From Parafrankia discariae (GTDB lineage: Bacteria > Actinomycetota > Actinomycetes > Frankiales > Frankiaceae), in assembly GCF_000373365.1 (NCBI RefSeq), contig NZ_KB891228.1, positions 1 through 53,090 on the forward strand: a DNA stretch of 53,090 bases, read 5' to 3'. The notes beneath the pieces are model-generated. The model searched no databases. It was not told where the DNA came from and saw nothing but the letters and a program-made list of their open reading frames with translations. The position numbers and the translations under genes were made by a program. The stretch's first letter is position 1. Each line of letters starts with the position of its first letter. Shown one piece after another: positions 18,070-26,723 of this stretch.

Positions 18070-18417
18070 CCGACCTGCCAGGCGGTGCCACGGACGCTAG
18101 AAAGCAGGAGTATCGGACCTATCGCGGTCACGTGAACAACCAGTTACCAGACAGCGGGGCGCACGATACCCGGGACATCGGACAATTTCCCGATCCGGGC
18201 CACCGAATCCGAATACGAAGAGATCACCGATTTCATCTCGACGGCACTGACGGGAAACACCGGCGAGAAGTCGGATGCGCGGCGGCGCCAGTGGGGCTGA
18301 CCCGCGACCGGGGCGCGGGTGAAGCGTGGGTGGAGTGGGTGGATCTCGTGGAGTGGATGGAGTGGATGGAGTGCGGGTGGTTCGGGTCGACGGGAGGTGC
18401 GTGTAGGCTTCGCGCTC
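18070..18417. promoter_or_regulatory. Divergent intergenic region between the ABC operon and ureABC, with a GTGGAGTGG repeat
   Basis: This 348-nt region has no convincing gene. It contains the palindromic core TCACGTGA near 18129 and, at 18326-18380, a short G-rich repeat block with several copies of TGGAGTGG(A/G)TGG just before ureA. The repeat replaces a clear Shine-Dalgarno close to the start. Promoters for both directions must lie here, but no confident -35/-10 pair was found. Confidence 0.5.
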
Positions 18418-18720
18418 GTGCTGCTGAGCCCGCATGAACAGGAACGCCTGCTCATCCATGTGGCGGCCGGGCTGGCCCGGGAACGCCGCGCACGCGGGCT
18501 GCGCCTCAACTATCCGGAGGCGACCGCGCTGCTCACCTCGTTCCTGCTCGAGGGCGCGCGGGACGGGCGCACCGTCGCCGATCTCATGGCCGCCGGTCGG
18601 GGCGTGCTGACCCGCGACGACGTCATGGAGGGCGTGCCGGAGATGCTGGCCGAGGTCCAGGTCGAGGCCACCTTCCCGGACGGCACGAAACTCGTCACCG
18701 TCCACCAGCCGATCCCCTGA
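18418..18720 (+). CDS. ureA: Urease subunit gamma
   Basis: The 100-aa protein matches UreA over its whole length: [42 protein letters not shown], then [13 protein letters not shown]-like [13 protein letters not shown] and the terminal TVHQPIP. The GTG at 18418 was chosen because it aligns with the family's start, although the frame is open upstream. It is a structural subunit of nickel urease, which hydrolyses urea to ammonia and CO2, and the first gene of ureABC. Confidence 0.95.
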   Translation: MLLSPHEQERLLIHVAAGLARERRARGLRLNYPEATALLTSFLLEGARDGRTVADLMAAGRGVLTRDDVMEGVPEMLAEVQVEATFPDGTKLVTVHQPIP

Positions 18721-18734
18721 TCCCCGGTGACCCG

Positions 18735-19094
18735 TTGATCCCCGGCGAGATCGTCACCGCGCCCGGCACGGTGCGGCTCAACCCGGGCCGGCCGACCCGG
18801 CGGTTGGTCGTACGCAACACCGGTGACCGGCCCGTCCAGGTCGGGTCGCACTACCATTTCGCCGCCGCGAACCCCGCCCTCGACTTCGACCGCGAGGCCG
18901 CCTGGGGCTACCGGCTGGCCGTCGCGGCGGGCACCGCCGTCCGGTTCGAGCCCGGGGTCGAGCGCGAGGTCGAGCTGGTCGCCCTGGCCGGCGCCCGGGT
19001 CGTCCCGGGGCTGCGCCCGGAGTGGGCCGGCCCGCTCGACGGTGACCGTAATGACCCTGGTGACCGCGGCGACCGTAAGGGGAGCGGGGAGTGA
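18735..19094 (+). CDS. ureB: Urease subunit beta
   Basis: The 119-aa protein begins at a TTG, where [19 protein letters not shown] aligns with the UreB start; no ATG or GTG is available in frame nearby. [20 protein letters not shown] is the family signature. The last ~20 residues ([18 protein letters not shown]) are a charged tail beyond the usual end. It lies 14 nt after ureA, and its stop overlaps the ureC GTG (GTGA). Confidence 0.94.
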   Translation: MIPGEIVTAPGTVRLNPGRPTRRLVVRNTGDRPVQVGSHYHFAAANPALDFDREAAWGYRLAVAAGTAVRFEPGVEREVELVALAGARVVPGLRPEWAGPLDGDRNDPGDRGDRKGSGE

Positions 19095-20818
19095 GCGAGC
19101 TGGAGCGGTCCCGTTACGCCACCCTGTACGGGCCGACGGTGGGCGACCGGATCCGCCTCGCGGACACCGACCTGTTCATCGAGGTCACCGACGACCTCAG
19201 CCGCGGCCCGGGCGGCATGGCCACCGGCGACGAGGCGGTGTTCGGCGGCGGCAAGGTCATCCGCGAGTCGATGGGCCAGGCCCGCGCCACCCGCGCGCAG
19301 GGCGCGCCCGACCTGGTGATCACCGGCGCGGTCGTGCTGGACCACTGGGGGGTCGTCAAGGCCGACGTCGGCATCCGGGACGGACGGATCAGCGCGCTGG
19401 GCAAGGCCGGCAACCCCGACACCATGGACGGCGTCCACCCGGACCTGGTGATCGGACCCGGCACGGAGATCATCGCGGGCAACGGGAAGATCCTGACCGC
19501 GGGCGCGGTCGACACCCACGTCCACTTCATCTGCCCGCAGCAGGTCCCCGAGGCGCTCGGCACGGGCGTCACCACGCTCATCGGCGGCGGCACCGGGCCG
19601 GCGGAGGGCACCAAGGCGACCACGGTCACCGCGTCGCCGTGGAACCTGCACCGGATGATGTCCGCGATGGACGGCTGGCCGGTCAACGTCGCCCTGCTCG
19701 GCAAGGGCAACACGGTCAGCGAGGACGCGATGTGGGAGCAGCTGCGTGCCGGCGCGGCCGGCTTCAAGCTGCACGAGGACTGGGGCACCACCCCGGCGGC
19801 GATCGACGCCTGCCTGCGCGTCGCCGACGCCTCAGGGGTGCAGGTGGCCCTGCACTCCGACACGCTCAACGAGGCCGGGTTCGTCGAGGACACCCTCGCC
19901 GCGATCGCCGGCCGGGCGATCCACGCCTACCACACCGAGGGCGCCGGCGGCGGGCACGCGCCGGACATCATCACCGTCGCCTCGTTCGCGAACATCCTGC
20001 CGTCGTCGACGAACCCCACCCGGCCGCACACCGTCAACACCCTCGACGAGCACCTCGACATGCTGATGGTCTGCCACCATCTGAACCCCGCGGTGCCCGA
20101 GGACCTGGCGTTCGCGGAGAGCCGCATCCGGCCGTCCACGATCGCGGCCGAGGACATCCTGCACGACCTGGGCGCGATCTCGATGATCGGCTCGGACTCG
20201 CAGGCGATGGGCCGCATCGGCGAGGTCGTCACCCGGACCTGGCAGACCGCGCACGTCATGAAGCGCCGCCGTGGCGCGCTGCCCGGCGACACGGCCGCCG
20301 ACAACAACCGGGCCCGGCGCTACGTCGCCAAGTACACGATCTGCCCGGCGGTGGCGCACGGCCTGGACGCCGAGATCGGGTCGGTCGAGGCCGGGAAGCT
20401 GGCCGACCTGGTGCTCTACGAGCCGGCCTTCTTCGGGGTGCGGCCGTCGCTGGTCCTCAAGGGCGGTTTCATCGCGTGGGCGGCGATGGGCGACGCGAAC
20501 GCCTCGATCCCGACCCCGCAGCCGGTGCTGCCGCGGCCCATGTTCGGCGCCGCCCCCGGCCCGGCCGCGGCGGGCTCGCTGATGTTCGTCGCGCCCGCGG
20601 CGCTGCAGGACGGCCTCGACGAGCGGCTGGGCCTGGCCAAGCCGATGGTCGCCACGGCGGACGTCCGCCGGCGGGGCAAGGCGGACCTGCCGGAGAACAC
20701 CGCGACCCCGGACATCCGCGTCGACCCGGACACCTTCACCGTGCGCGTCGATGGCGAGGCGGTGGAGGCGGCCCCGGCCACCGAACTGCCCATGGCCCAG
20801 CGGTACTTCCTCTTCTGA
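19091..20818 (+). CDS. ureC: Urease subunit alpha (catalytic)
   Basis: The 575-aa protein is full length for UreC. Nickel ligands and active-site elements are visible: [20 protein letters not shown] with the lysine that is carbamylated, [24 protein letters not shown], and [21 protein letters not shown] (mobile flap His region). It ends with QRYFLF, the usual urease C-terminus. The start GTG overlaps the ureB stop. It would consume urea released by allantoicase upstream. Confidence 0.97.
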   Translation: MSELERSRYATLYGPTVGDRIRLADTDLFIEVTDDLSRGPGGMATGDEAVFGGGKVIRESMGQARATRAQGAPDLVITGAVVLDHWGVVKADVGIRDGRISALGKAGNPDTMDGVHPDLVIGPGTEIIAGNGKILTAGAVDTHVHFICPQQVPEALGTGVTTLIGGGTGPAEGTKATTVTASPWNLHRMMSAMDGWPVNVALLGKGNTVSEDAMWEQLRAGAAGFKLHEDWGTTPAAIDACLRVADASGVQVALHSDTLNEAGFVEDTLAAIAGRAIHAYHTEGAGGGHAPDIITVASFANILPSSTNPTRPHTVNTLDEHLDMLMVCHHLNPAVPEDLAFAESRIRPSTIAAEDILHDLGAISMIGSDSQAMGRIGEVVTRTWQTAHVMKRRRGALPGDTAADNNRARRYVAKYTICPAVAHGLDAEIGSVEAGKLADLVLYEPAFFGVRPSLVLKGGFIAWAAMGDANASIPTPQPVLPRPMFGAAPGPAAAGSLMFVAPAALQDGLDERLGLAKPMVATADVRRRGKADLPENTATPDIRVDPDTFTVRVDGEAVEAAPATELPMAQRYFLF

Positions 20819-21006
20819 TCCCGCTCCTGACCCCGCTCTCCTGATCCCGCCTGCCCGGTTTTCGGACCTCCGGGGACTTGACCCGCGGCCGCCGTCGTGC
20901 CCGCAGCCTGTAGTGGTCCCGTCTCGGCGTGTCGCCGTCGGAACGCGGCGCCGGTCGGGAATCATGTGCTGTGCCGCCCCTGGCCCGGCTCACGAAAGGC
21001 ACCTCG

Positions 21007-21351
21007 ATGGACGCGACCACGCCCCGAAAAGCCCGGGCCCGGGCCACCGTGCCCACCGTCGCGCCGATCAGTTACAACGACTTCTCCCAGCCGGTGGACC
21101 GCCTGCGCGACGGCATTCCCATGCTGGTGGACCTCGAGCGCGGCGGCGAGACCCTGGAGCGCCGGTTCCTCGACTTCGCCGCCGGCGCCGTCTACGCCCT
21201 GGCCGGGCACATCGAGCGGATCGCCCCGCACGCCTACCTCGTGGTGCCGGCCGGCGTGGAACTGCCCGTCGAGGACGTCCATCACCTGCGGGAGAAGTAC
21301 CTCGGGCGCGGCGAGAGCGCCGCGCCCGGCATCAGCGTGCGGCGTTCTTGA
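21007..21351 (+). CDS. SepF-like cell division protein
   Basis: The 114-aa protein starts at the ATG at 21007. The DUF552/SepF core is clear: NDFSQPVDRLRDGIPMLVDL, then RRFLDFAAGAVYALAGHIERIAPHAYLVVPAGVEL, given here in part. SepF anchors FtsZ to the membrane. This copy has a basic N-terminus instead of an obvious amphipathic membrane-targeting helix, and it lies outside any division cluster. It is probably a paralogue (SepF2/3-like) rather than the principal SepF. It sits between ureC and ureF, unrelated to urease. Its 3' end overlaps the convergent dioxygenase gene by 20 nt. Confidence 0.82.
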   Translation: MDATTPRKARARATVPTVAPISYNDFSQPVDRLRDGIPMLVDLERGGETLERRFLDFAAGAVYALAGHIERIAPHAYLVVPAGVELPVEDVHHLREKYLGRGESAAPGISVRRS

Positions 21352-22234
21352 CGAACTGCGGGCGGTAGGACGACTCGTCCCCGGCGAGGTACGAGCCGCG
21401 CACATGCCGGCGCACGGCCGTGTCCTCGGTCGCCCGCGCCGCCGAGTGCCAGGTGTAGGCGTCGTGGAGCAGGACGTCGCCCCGGTCGGCGTACACCGCG
21501 ATCTCGCCGGGGACCTTCTCGAACCCGAGCGGCATCCCGAACGGCGGTGGTGTGTCGGTGTAGCCGCCAGCCGGGCGGGCGTCGGCCGGGACGGCCACCC
21601 CGTTGATGTTGCGGTAGGGGGCGGGTGTGGCCCACTGGTGGCTGCCCGGCACCATCCGCAGGAAGCCGTTCGCCGGGCTCGTCGCGTCGATGTGGATGGT
21701 GAACGCCAGCCCGGGCCAGATGTCCAGGCTGGGCATCGCCTGCCAGTCGGAGTGCCAGCCGATGCGGCTGTAGCCGGACTCGCGGCCCGGGCGGGCGTCC
21801 TGGTAGATGATGCCGGCCTTGTCCGAGTCGTTCAGCCAGATCCCCGGGCCCGCTCCGGAACCGATCAGGTTACGGACGACGTCCACCAGCACCGGCAGGG
21901 CCGCCGCCGCGCGCACGGCCGGCGCGAGCTCCTCGACGTGCTCGACATAGTTGACGAAGCGCTCGACCTTGCCGGCGTCGTCGAGGTACTGGGTGGAGCC
22001 GTGCCGGACGGGAAGACCACCGGAGAGCACACCGGCCTGGGCGGCCGAGCACTCGGCCTCGATCCGGGTGACGAGCGGCTCGCCCAGGACACCGCGGAGG
22101 ACCACGAACCCGTACCGCCGGTAGAACGCCACGATCTCGTCCAGATCCAGCCCGTCGGGCGCCACCGGCCCGGCGGCGCCCGTGGGCTGGAAGACCCCCG
22201 GCTCGGCGAACGGTGTGAGCACGGACGATCCCAT
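21332..22234 (-). CDS. Phytanoyl-CoA dioxygenase (PhyH) family Fe(II)/2-oxoglutarate enzyme
   Basis: The 300-aa protein starts at the ATG at 22234 behind a strong GGAGG. The iron triad is HSD in IGWHSDWQAMPS plus the distal His in YTWHSAARAT; an Arg soon after could bind 2-oxoglutarate. VPGSHQWA and DRGDVLLHDAYTWH are typical of PhyH oxygenases that hydroxylate small molecules (ectoine hydroxylase and natural-product enzymes belong here). The substrate cannot be assigned. It lies inside the interrupted urease locus. Confidence 0.87.
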   Translation of the reverse strand: MGSSVLTPFAEPGVFQPTGAAGPVAPDGLDLDEIVAFYRRYGFVVLRGVLGEPLVTRIEAECSAAQAGVLSGGLPVRHGSTQYLDDAGKVERFVNYVEHVEELAPAVRAAAALPVLVDVVRNLIGSGAGPGIWLNDSDKAGIIYQDARPGRESGYSRIGWHSDWQAMPSLDIWPGLAFTIHIDATSPANGFLRMVPGSHQWATPAPYRNINGVAVPADARPAGGYTDTPPPFGMPLGFEKVPGEIAVYADRGDVLLHDAYTWHSAARATEDTAVRRHVRGSYLAGDESSYRPQFVKNAAR

Positions 22235-22382
22235 CGGTTTTCCTCCAGCGGCACATCGGACGGTGCCGGACAGCTGTCGGGCCGAGACCTGACAGCGGGT
22301 GATCAGACGTCTGACGGTGCGGGGCGCCTGACGGCGCGGGTCGCCCGCCGCCTGGCCGGGCGGCGGGTGCCTGACCGTGCGG

Positions 22383-22643
22383 TCAGCGGCGACCGGACCG
22401 GCGCGAGCCGGAGCTGCCGGAGGTGCCACTCGAGCTCGACGCCCGCCGCTCGCACTCCCACTCGTGGTCGTCATCATCCCATTCGGCCACGTAGCCGGCC
22501 CGGCAGCTGGGCTTCGGCGGCCGGTCCGAGCAGGCGGCCAGTCCCGAGGACAGCCCCAGGACCGTGACCAGGGTGAGCACGACCCGGGCCCGGGTGCCCC
22601 CGGGCCGCACGGGTCGGTCCGAGCTCAGAACAGACACGGTCAT
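22383..22643 (-). CDS. Small secreted lipoprotein, unknown function
   Basis: The 86-aa product has an N-terminal basic region, a hydrophobic segment and the lipobox LAAC, so it should be a lipoprotein with a mature part of only ~48 residues. That part is striking: CRAGYVAEWDDDDHEWECER, an acidic patch flanked by two Cys, then a Ser/Gly/Arg tail (ASSSSGTSGSSGSRRSGRR). No family is recognised. The ATG at 22643 was chosen for the signal peptide; no strong ribosome site was seen. The gene ends 148 nt before the PhyH gene's start. Confidence 0.65.
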   Translation of the reverse strand: MTVSVLSSDRPVRPGGTRARVVLTLVTVLGLSSGLAACSDRPPKPSCRAGYVAEWDDDDHEWECERRASSSSGTSGSSGSRRSGRR

Positions 22644-22795
22644 CCCCCATCTCCGACACGGCCGGACCGCTGCCGGCCGCACTCCCGGCGGGCGCCGTCC
22701 GGCCGGCGGGAAGCCGGCGGCCGGCTCCGCGGCGACGGGCGCAAACGCTGTCATATCCGGATGCCCGCGGTGGTGGATCTGTCGCCGACGTGACC

Positions 22796-22840
22796 GCCGA
22801 CCCGACCCGACCCGGCCCGACCCGGCCCGACCCGGCGAGG
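22796..22840 (+). repeat. CCCGACCCGG short tandem repeats
   Basis: About four imperfect copies of a GACCCG(A/G)CCCG unit lie upstream of ureF, in a 271-nt gap that otherwise shows no gene. The repeat may be slippage-prone. No promoter could be assigned here for ureF. Confidence 0.7.
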
Positions 22841-22914
22841 GATGCGACAACGCGCGCGATCCGGACTCCCGGCCCGGGCCGGGAGCACAGGGCGTGGTGG
22901 GCAAAGATAGGCGG

Positions 22915-23628
22915 ATGGACGCGGACCCACCAATGACAGGTCACGTGGAGGCACGGGCGGCGCTGCTGCTCCTGGCCGACGGGCGTCTACCCGCCGGCGG
23001 GCATGCCCACTCCGGAGGCGTCGAGGCCGCCGTGCTCGACGGGAGCATCACCGGGCTCGGGGACCTCGCCGAGTTCCTGCACGGCCGCCTCGCGACGTCG
23101 GGGCTGCTCGCCGCGTCCTTCGCGGCGGCGGTCTGCCGGTCGGTCCGCGCGGCCGGGCCCGCGACCGAGCTGGTGGCGGACGTTCTCGCCGTCTTCGAGG
23201 CCGAGGTCGACGCCCGCACCCCCTCGCCCGCCCAGCGGGCCGCCAGCCGCGCCCAGGGCCGCACCCTGATGCGGGTGGCCCGGGCGGCCTGGGCGGTCCC
23301 CGCTCATCCCCCGGCGCCGCACCACTGCGTCGCGCTCGGCATCGTCGCCGCCTCGGCCGGGCTCGAACCGCGGGACGCGGCGCTGGCGGCCGCCCACTCG
23401 TCCGTCAACGGCCCGGCGACGGCGGCCGTCCGCCTGCTGGGGCTCGACCCGCTGGCCGTCACCGGTGTCCTCGCCGAGATCGCCGCCGAGGTCGACCGCA
23501 CCGCGGCCGCCGCCGACGCGGCGTCGGCGCTGCGCTCCCCGGAGCGCCTGCCCGCCGGCAGCGCCCCCCAGCTGGACCTGCTGGCCGAACGGCACCGCAC
23601 GGCCGAGGTCCGGATGTTCACTTCCTGA
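22915..23628 (+). CDS. ureF: Urease accessory protein UreF
   Basis: The 237-aa protein is of typical length. The UreF marks are LLLADGRLPAGGHAHSGGVEAAV near the N-terminus, QRAASRAQGRTLMRVARAAW, and HSSVNGPATAAVRLLGLDP. With UreG and UreD it loads nickel into apo-urease. The ATG at 22915 is used; ATG at 22933 is possible. It is separated from ureC by 2.1 kb and from ureG by 2.4 kb of unrelated genes, so it needs its own promoter. Confidence 0.92.
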   Translation: MDADPPMTGHVEARAALLLLADGRLPAGGHAHSGGVEAAVLDGSITGLGDLAEFLHGRLATSGLLAASFAAAVCRSVRAAGPATELVADVLAVFEAEVDARTPSPAQRAASRAQGRTLMRVARAAWAVPAHPPAPHHCVALGIVAASAGLEPRDAALAAAHSSVNGPATAAVRLLGLDPLAVTGVLAEIAAEVDRTAAAADAASALRSPERLPAGSAPQLDLLAERHRTAEVRMFTS

Positions 23629-23705
23629 CCCACTCCCCACCCGCCGGGCAGGCTGCCCGGCCGGCCCGACTGCCCCTGCCCGGCTCGCCGGTCGGCCGGC
23701 CGCCT

Positions 23706-23795
23706 GCTCGCCGTTTGGTGTCCTGCTCGCCCTTCCGGGACGGAATCCAGCCTGGTTCGGCCCCATCAGGGCGAGGTGAACACCAAACGGCGAGC
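23706..23795. terminator. Large imperfect hairpin between convergent ureF and TetR genes
   Basis: A 16-nt arm (23706-23721) is the exact reverse complement of 23780-23795. Inside it an 8-nt arm (23726-23733, CTCGCCCT) pairs exactly with 23768-23775. The two stems are separated by a 4/4 internal mismatch (CCTG/GTGA), and the loop is 34 nt. Position between two converging genes suits a bidirectional terminator, but the arms are unusually long, the loop is large and there is no T-run. A small mobile or repeated palindromic element is possible. Confidence 0.6.
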
Positions 23796-23836
23796 CAGAC
23801 ACCGAAGGGGCACGGGCTGGGCACCAGCGGGGCGGG

Positions 23837-24457
23837 TCAGTGCGCGGTGGGACGCGCGCTCGCGGCGAAGGCCGCCGCGGTCAGCTCCCGGAAGCAGCGC
23901 AGGGCGCCCGCACCCTCCAGATGACCGGAGATCTCCAGGCTGACCGCGCCGTGGGCGGCGGCGTGCAGGAGACGGGCGACCGGCTCCGGATCATCACCGC
24001 CGAGCAGCCCGGCGGCCATCGCGTCACGCACCGCGTCGACGAGGACGGCCAGGCTCGCGCGGGCCACCTCCAGCGACTCCGGGCCGGGTTCATAGCCGGG
24101 TACGGCCCGCTCGAACATGACCGCGTAGAACGACCGGTCGGTGAGCGCGCTGCGCCGGTAGGCGTGGGCCAGTTCGTGCAGGCGGACGAGCGGGTCGGCC
24201 GCCACGACGGCTTCGAGCCGGGCCCGCAGCCGCTCGAACCCCGCCCGGTAGAGCGCGTCGGCCACGCCGTCCTTGCCACCGAAGACCGTGTAGAGCACGG
24301 TGGTCGACGCGCCGATCGCCGTGGCGACGCGGCGCATCGTCAGCGCCTGCGGGCCGGCGCTGACCAGCAGCCCGGCGGCCGCCTCGATCGCCTCCCGCCG
24401 CAGCGCCTCCCCCGCCACGGCGCGGGAACGGCGCACGGCGCCGTCCGCGACACTCAC
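23837..24457 (-). CDS. TetR/AcrR family regulator
   Basis: The 206-aa protein has the N-terminal helix-turn-helix of TetR proteins (ALTMRRVATAIGASTTVLYTVFGGKDGVADALY, in pieces: TMRRVATAIGAST, LYTVFGGKDGV). The ligand-binding domain resembles the WHG/TetR_C_33 group (RSFYAVMFERAVPGYEP, AAAHGAVSLEISG). The start GTG overlaps the stop of the TlpA-like gene (GTGA), so the two form one leftward unit and the repressor may control it. Confidence 0.88.
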   Translation of the reverse strand: MSVADGAVRRSRAVAGEALRREAIEAAAGLLVSAGPQALTMRRVATAIGASTTVLYTVFGGKDGVADALYRAGFERLRARLEAVVAADPLVRLHELAHAYRRSALTDRSFYAVMFERAVPGYEPGPESLEVARASLAVLVDAVRDAMAAGLLGGDDPEPVARLLHAAAHGAVSLEISGHLEGAGALRCFRELTAAAFAASARPTAH

Positions 24458-25779
24458 CGGTCCACCGACGAGCGCCCGCCGACGCCGTAACCCGACCCGC
24501 CCGCGTCGACAGGCGCGGGCCGTTCGGTCGCGTCGACGGGCGTCGGCCGCTCAGCCGCGTCGACAGGCGGAGTCGATCCGGCCGCGGCGACGGGCGGGGG
24601 CGGCTCCGTGCCGGTCTCCTCGGCCTGCCAGTCCGGGAGCGGACGGTAGATCGGGACACCGTTCGCCTCCAGCTCGGCCCGCAGGTCGAAGTACTCCTGG
24701 CCGAACGGGTCGGCGCCGCGCAGCCGCATCGTCCCGCGCCGGATCGCCACCTGGTGGGGTGACAGCCGACCCGCCTCCTCGAGGTGGCCCGCCGCCGCCT
24801 CGACCCAGCCGGCGCGGTACAGGTGGATCCCGATCGCGGCGGCCAGCCGGGCGCGCTGGTCGTCATCGGACGGCGGGCGCAGGTGCCGACGGACGTCCTC
24901 GGTGCCGAGCCCCGGACGCCCGGTGGTCACCCAGCGGCGCAGCGCCGCGAGCGCGCGGGCGGAGTCGATGCCGTTCATGGACCGGAAGGTGTCCGTGGCG
25001 GTCTGCGTGTCGGGCGGCCGGACGAGGTGACCGGCCTCGTCGATCCAGAACACGGTCGGGACGTTGGTCAGGCTGTACCGCTCGGCCAGCACCCCGTCGG
25101 TGTCGATCAGCGCGGGATGGGTTCCGCCGGCGGCCTCGATCCACTCTCTGGCGGCTGCCGGGTCCGCGTCCAGCGCGACCGTGACCAGGGTGAACCCCTG
25201 ATCGGCGAGTTCGTCGTGCTGGGCCGCCCAGGCCGGCAGGTCGTAGCGGCAACCGCACCAGGACGCCCAGGCGACGACGGCAACCTTGCGCCCCCGCAGG
25301 TCCGACAGCGCGGTCAGCCTGCCCTCCAGGTCGGGCAGCGCCACGTCGGGCGCGACACCGTCGTCGGGCGCTCCGCCGTCGAGCAGGCCGCGCAGTTCGT
25401 GGCTGGCCGCCGCCGGGCCGAGCGCGACCACCCGCCGGGCCGCGTCGACCATGGCGAGCCGCCCGGTCAGCTCGGCGAACTCGGCGACGTCGATCCAGTC
25501 CTCCGAACCGGGCCCCCGCTCCCCCACGCCGAGCCGGCGCGCGGTGACGGACGCGGGGATGCAGACATCACCGCGGCACCACCCCTGTGGCCGCAGGTGC
25601 CACCCGAGCAGCTCACCGCCCTCGGCCGACCGAACGAGCACCCGCCCCGGCGGCCCCGACCTCCCCGCACTCCCGGTAAACCCAGTGCGTTCCGGGCCAC
25701 CGGGCTCGATCCGCGCGGGCAGCAGGCTCGTTCGACCGGCCTCCAGAACCGTCACATCCACTGTCTCGATCTCGTCCAC
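24454..25779 (-). CDS. Thioredoxin/TlpA-like redoxin with C-terminal helical tail
   Basis: The 441-aa protein starts with a GTG. Residues ~145-285 are an AhpC/TSA-TlpA-like thioredoxin fold ([50 protein letters not shown] with the cis-Pro). The redox site reads WCGCRYD (Cys175, Cys177), so it is CXC rather than CXXC. An N-terminal region carries two more Cys ([10 protein letters not shown], 68 and 73). Residues ~300-380 look like a TPR-type helical tail ([25 protein letters not shown], in part). The C-terminus has a PVDA repeat. No signal peptide is seen, so it should be cytoplasmic. Confidence 0.75.
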   Translation of the reverse strand: MDEIETVDVTVLEAGRTSLLPARIEPGGPERTGFTGSAGRSGPPGRVLVRSAEGGELLGWHLRPQGWCRGDVCIPASVTARRLGVGERGPGSEDWIDVAEFAELTGRLAMVDAARRVVALGPAAASHELRGLLDGGAPDDGVAPDVALPDLEGRLTALSDLRGRKVAVVAWASWCGCRYDLPAWAAQHDELADQGFTLVTVALDADPAAAREWIEAAGGTHPALIDTDGVLAERYSLTNVPTVFWIDEAGHLVRPPDTQTATDTFRSMNGIDSARALAALRRWVTTGRPGLGTEDVRRHLRPPSDDDQRARLAAAIGIHLYRAGWVEAAAGHLEEAGRLSPHQVAIRRGTMRLRGADPFGQEYFDLRAELEANGVPIYRPLPDWQAEETGTEPPPPVAAAGSTPPVDAAERPTPVDATERPAPVDAGGSGYGVGGRSSVDR

Positions 25780-25907
25780 CCATCAACCGTAACGCCGTTC
25801 TCAATAAAAAACAACGTTATCGATCTTCTTTTTCCATACTGTCGCAGCACGGGGCTACGCTGCGCACATCGGGCTGTGATGCCGGTCCGGGGCGCGCGTA
25901 CCGCGCC

Positions 25908-25960
25908 GACCAGCACGGCGCGAGCGCTGACCAAGCACGGCGCGAGCGCCGACCAAGCAG
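25908..25960 (+). repeat. Imperfect 21/22-bp direct repeats upstream of ureG
   Basis: Two near-identical copies of a unit starting GACCA(A)GCACGGCGCGAGCG lie at 25908-25928 and 25929-25950, and a third partial copy is at 25951-25960. They lie in the divergent gap between the TlpA-like gene and ureG, just before the ureG ribosome site. The AT-rich stretch at 25798-25850 next to it probably holds the promoters. Confidence 0.75.
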
Positions 25961-25985
25961 GACCCAGCGAGACGAGGAGCGACCG

Positions 25986-26723
25986 GTGCACCTGGAACAC
26001 GATCGGCCTCTCGGCGGCGGGGGCGCGCCGGCCGCGTCCAGGGGCGCGGGCCCGCGTTGGCAGAGCCCGCCGGGTACGCCCGCCACGCCGGCGCCCACCG
26101 ACCGGGCCCTGCGGGTGGGGGTCGGCGGCCCGGTGGGAAGCGGGAAGACGGCCCTGGTGGCCGCGCTGTGCCGGGAGCTGGCGGGGCGGATCAGGCTCGG
26201 TGTGGTGACGAACGACATCTACACCACCGAGGACGCCGACTTCCTGCGCTCGGCCGGGGTCCTCGACCCGGAGCGCATCCGCGCGGTCGAGACGGGGTGC
26301 TGCCCGCACACGGCGATCCGCGACGACATCACCGCCAATCTCGACGCGGTGGAGGATCTCGAGTCCGACCTCGGCCGGCTCGACCTCATCCTGGTCGAGA
26401 GCGGTGGCGACAATCTGACCGCGACCTTCAGCTACGGCCTCGTCGACCGGCAGATCTTCGTGATCGACGTCGCCGGCGGGGACAAGGTGCCCCGCAAGGG
26501 CGGGCCGGGTGTGGCCGGCAGCGACCTGCTGGTCGTCAACAAGACCGATCTCGCTCCGCTCGTCGGCGCCGACCTGGCCGTGATGGCCCGCGACGCCGCT
26601 GCCATGCGTGGCGGGCGGGCCGACCGGCCGGTGCTGTTCACCAGCCTTCGCTCAACCGCCGGAGCCGCGGACGTCGCCGGCTGGGTCCTCGCCCAGCTAC
26701 CGTCGCCCGCCCGTCCCGAGTGA
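25986..26723 (+). CDS. ureG: Urease accessory GTPase UreG
   Basis: The 245-aa SIMIBI GTPase drives nickel insertion into urease. It has the P-loop [22 protein letters not shown], the nickel-binding CPH in [21 protein letters not shown], and the guanine motif NKTD. The N-terminal ~38 residues are Pro/Gly/Ala-rich and lack the long His tract seen in some UreG proteins. The GTG start has GAGGAG upstream. With no ureE in the window, nickel delivery relies on UreG or another protein. Confidence 0.95.
   Translation: MHLEHDRPLGGGGAPAASRGAGPRWQSPPGTPATPAPTDRALRVGVGGPVGSGKTALVAALCRELAGRIRLGVVTNDIYTTEDADFLRSAGVLDPERIRAVETGCCPHTAIRDDITANLDAVEDLESDLGRLDLILVESGGDNLTATFSYGLVDRQIFVIDVAGGDKVPRKGGPGVAGSDLLVVNKTDLAPLVGADLAVMARDAAAMRGGRADRPVLFTSLRSTAGAADVAGWVLAQLPSPARPE

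Noticed and set aside
18823-20844. 673-codon plus-strand frame over ureB/ureC
   Set aside because: Out of frame with the clearly conserved urease subunits and highly Arg/Gly-biased.
24481-24600. Separate gene in the PVDA-repeat region
   Set aside because: It is the repeat-rich C-terminus of the TlpA-like protein, in frame with it.
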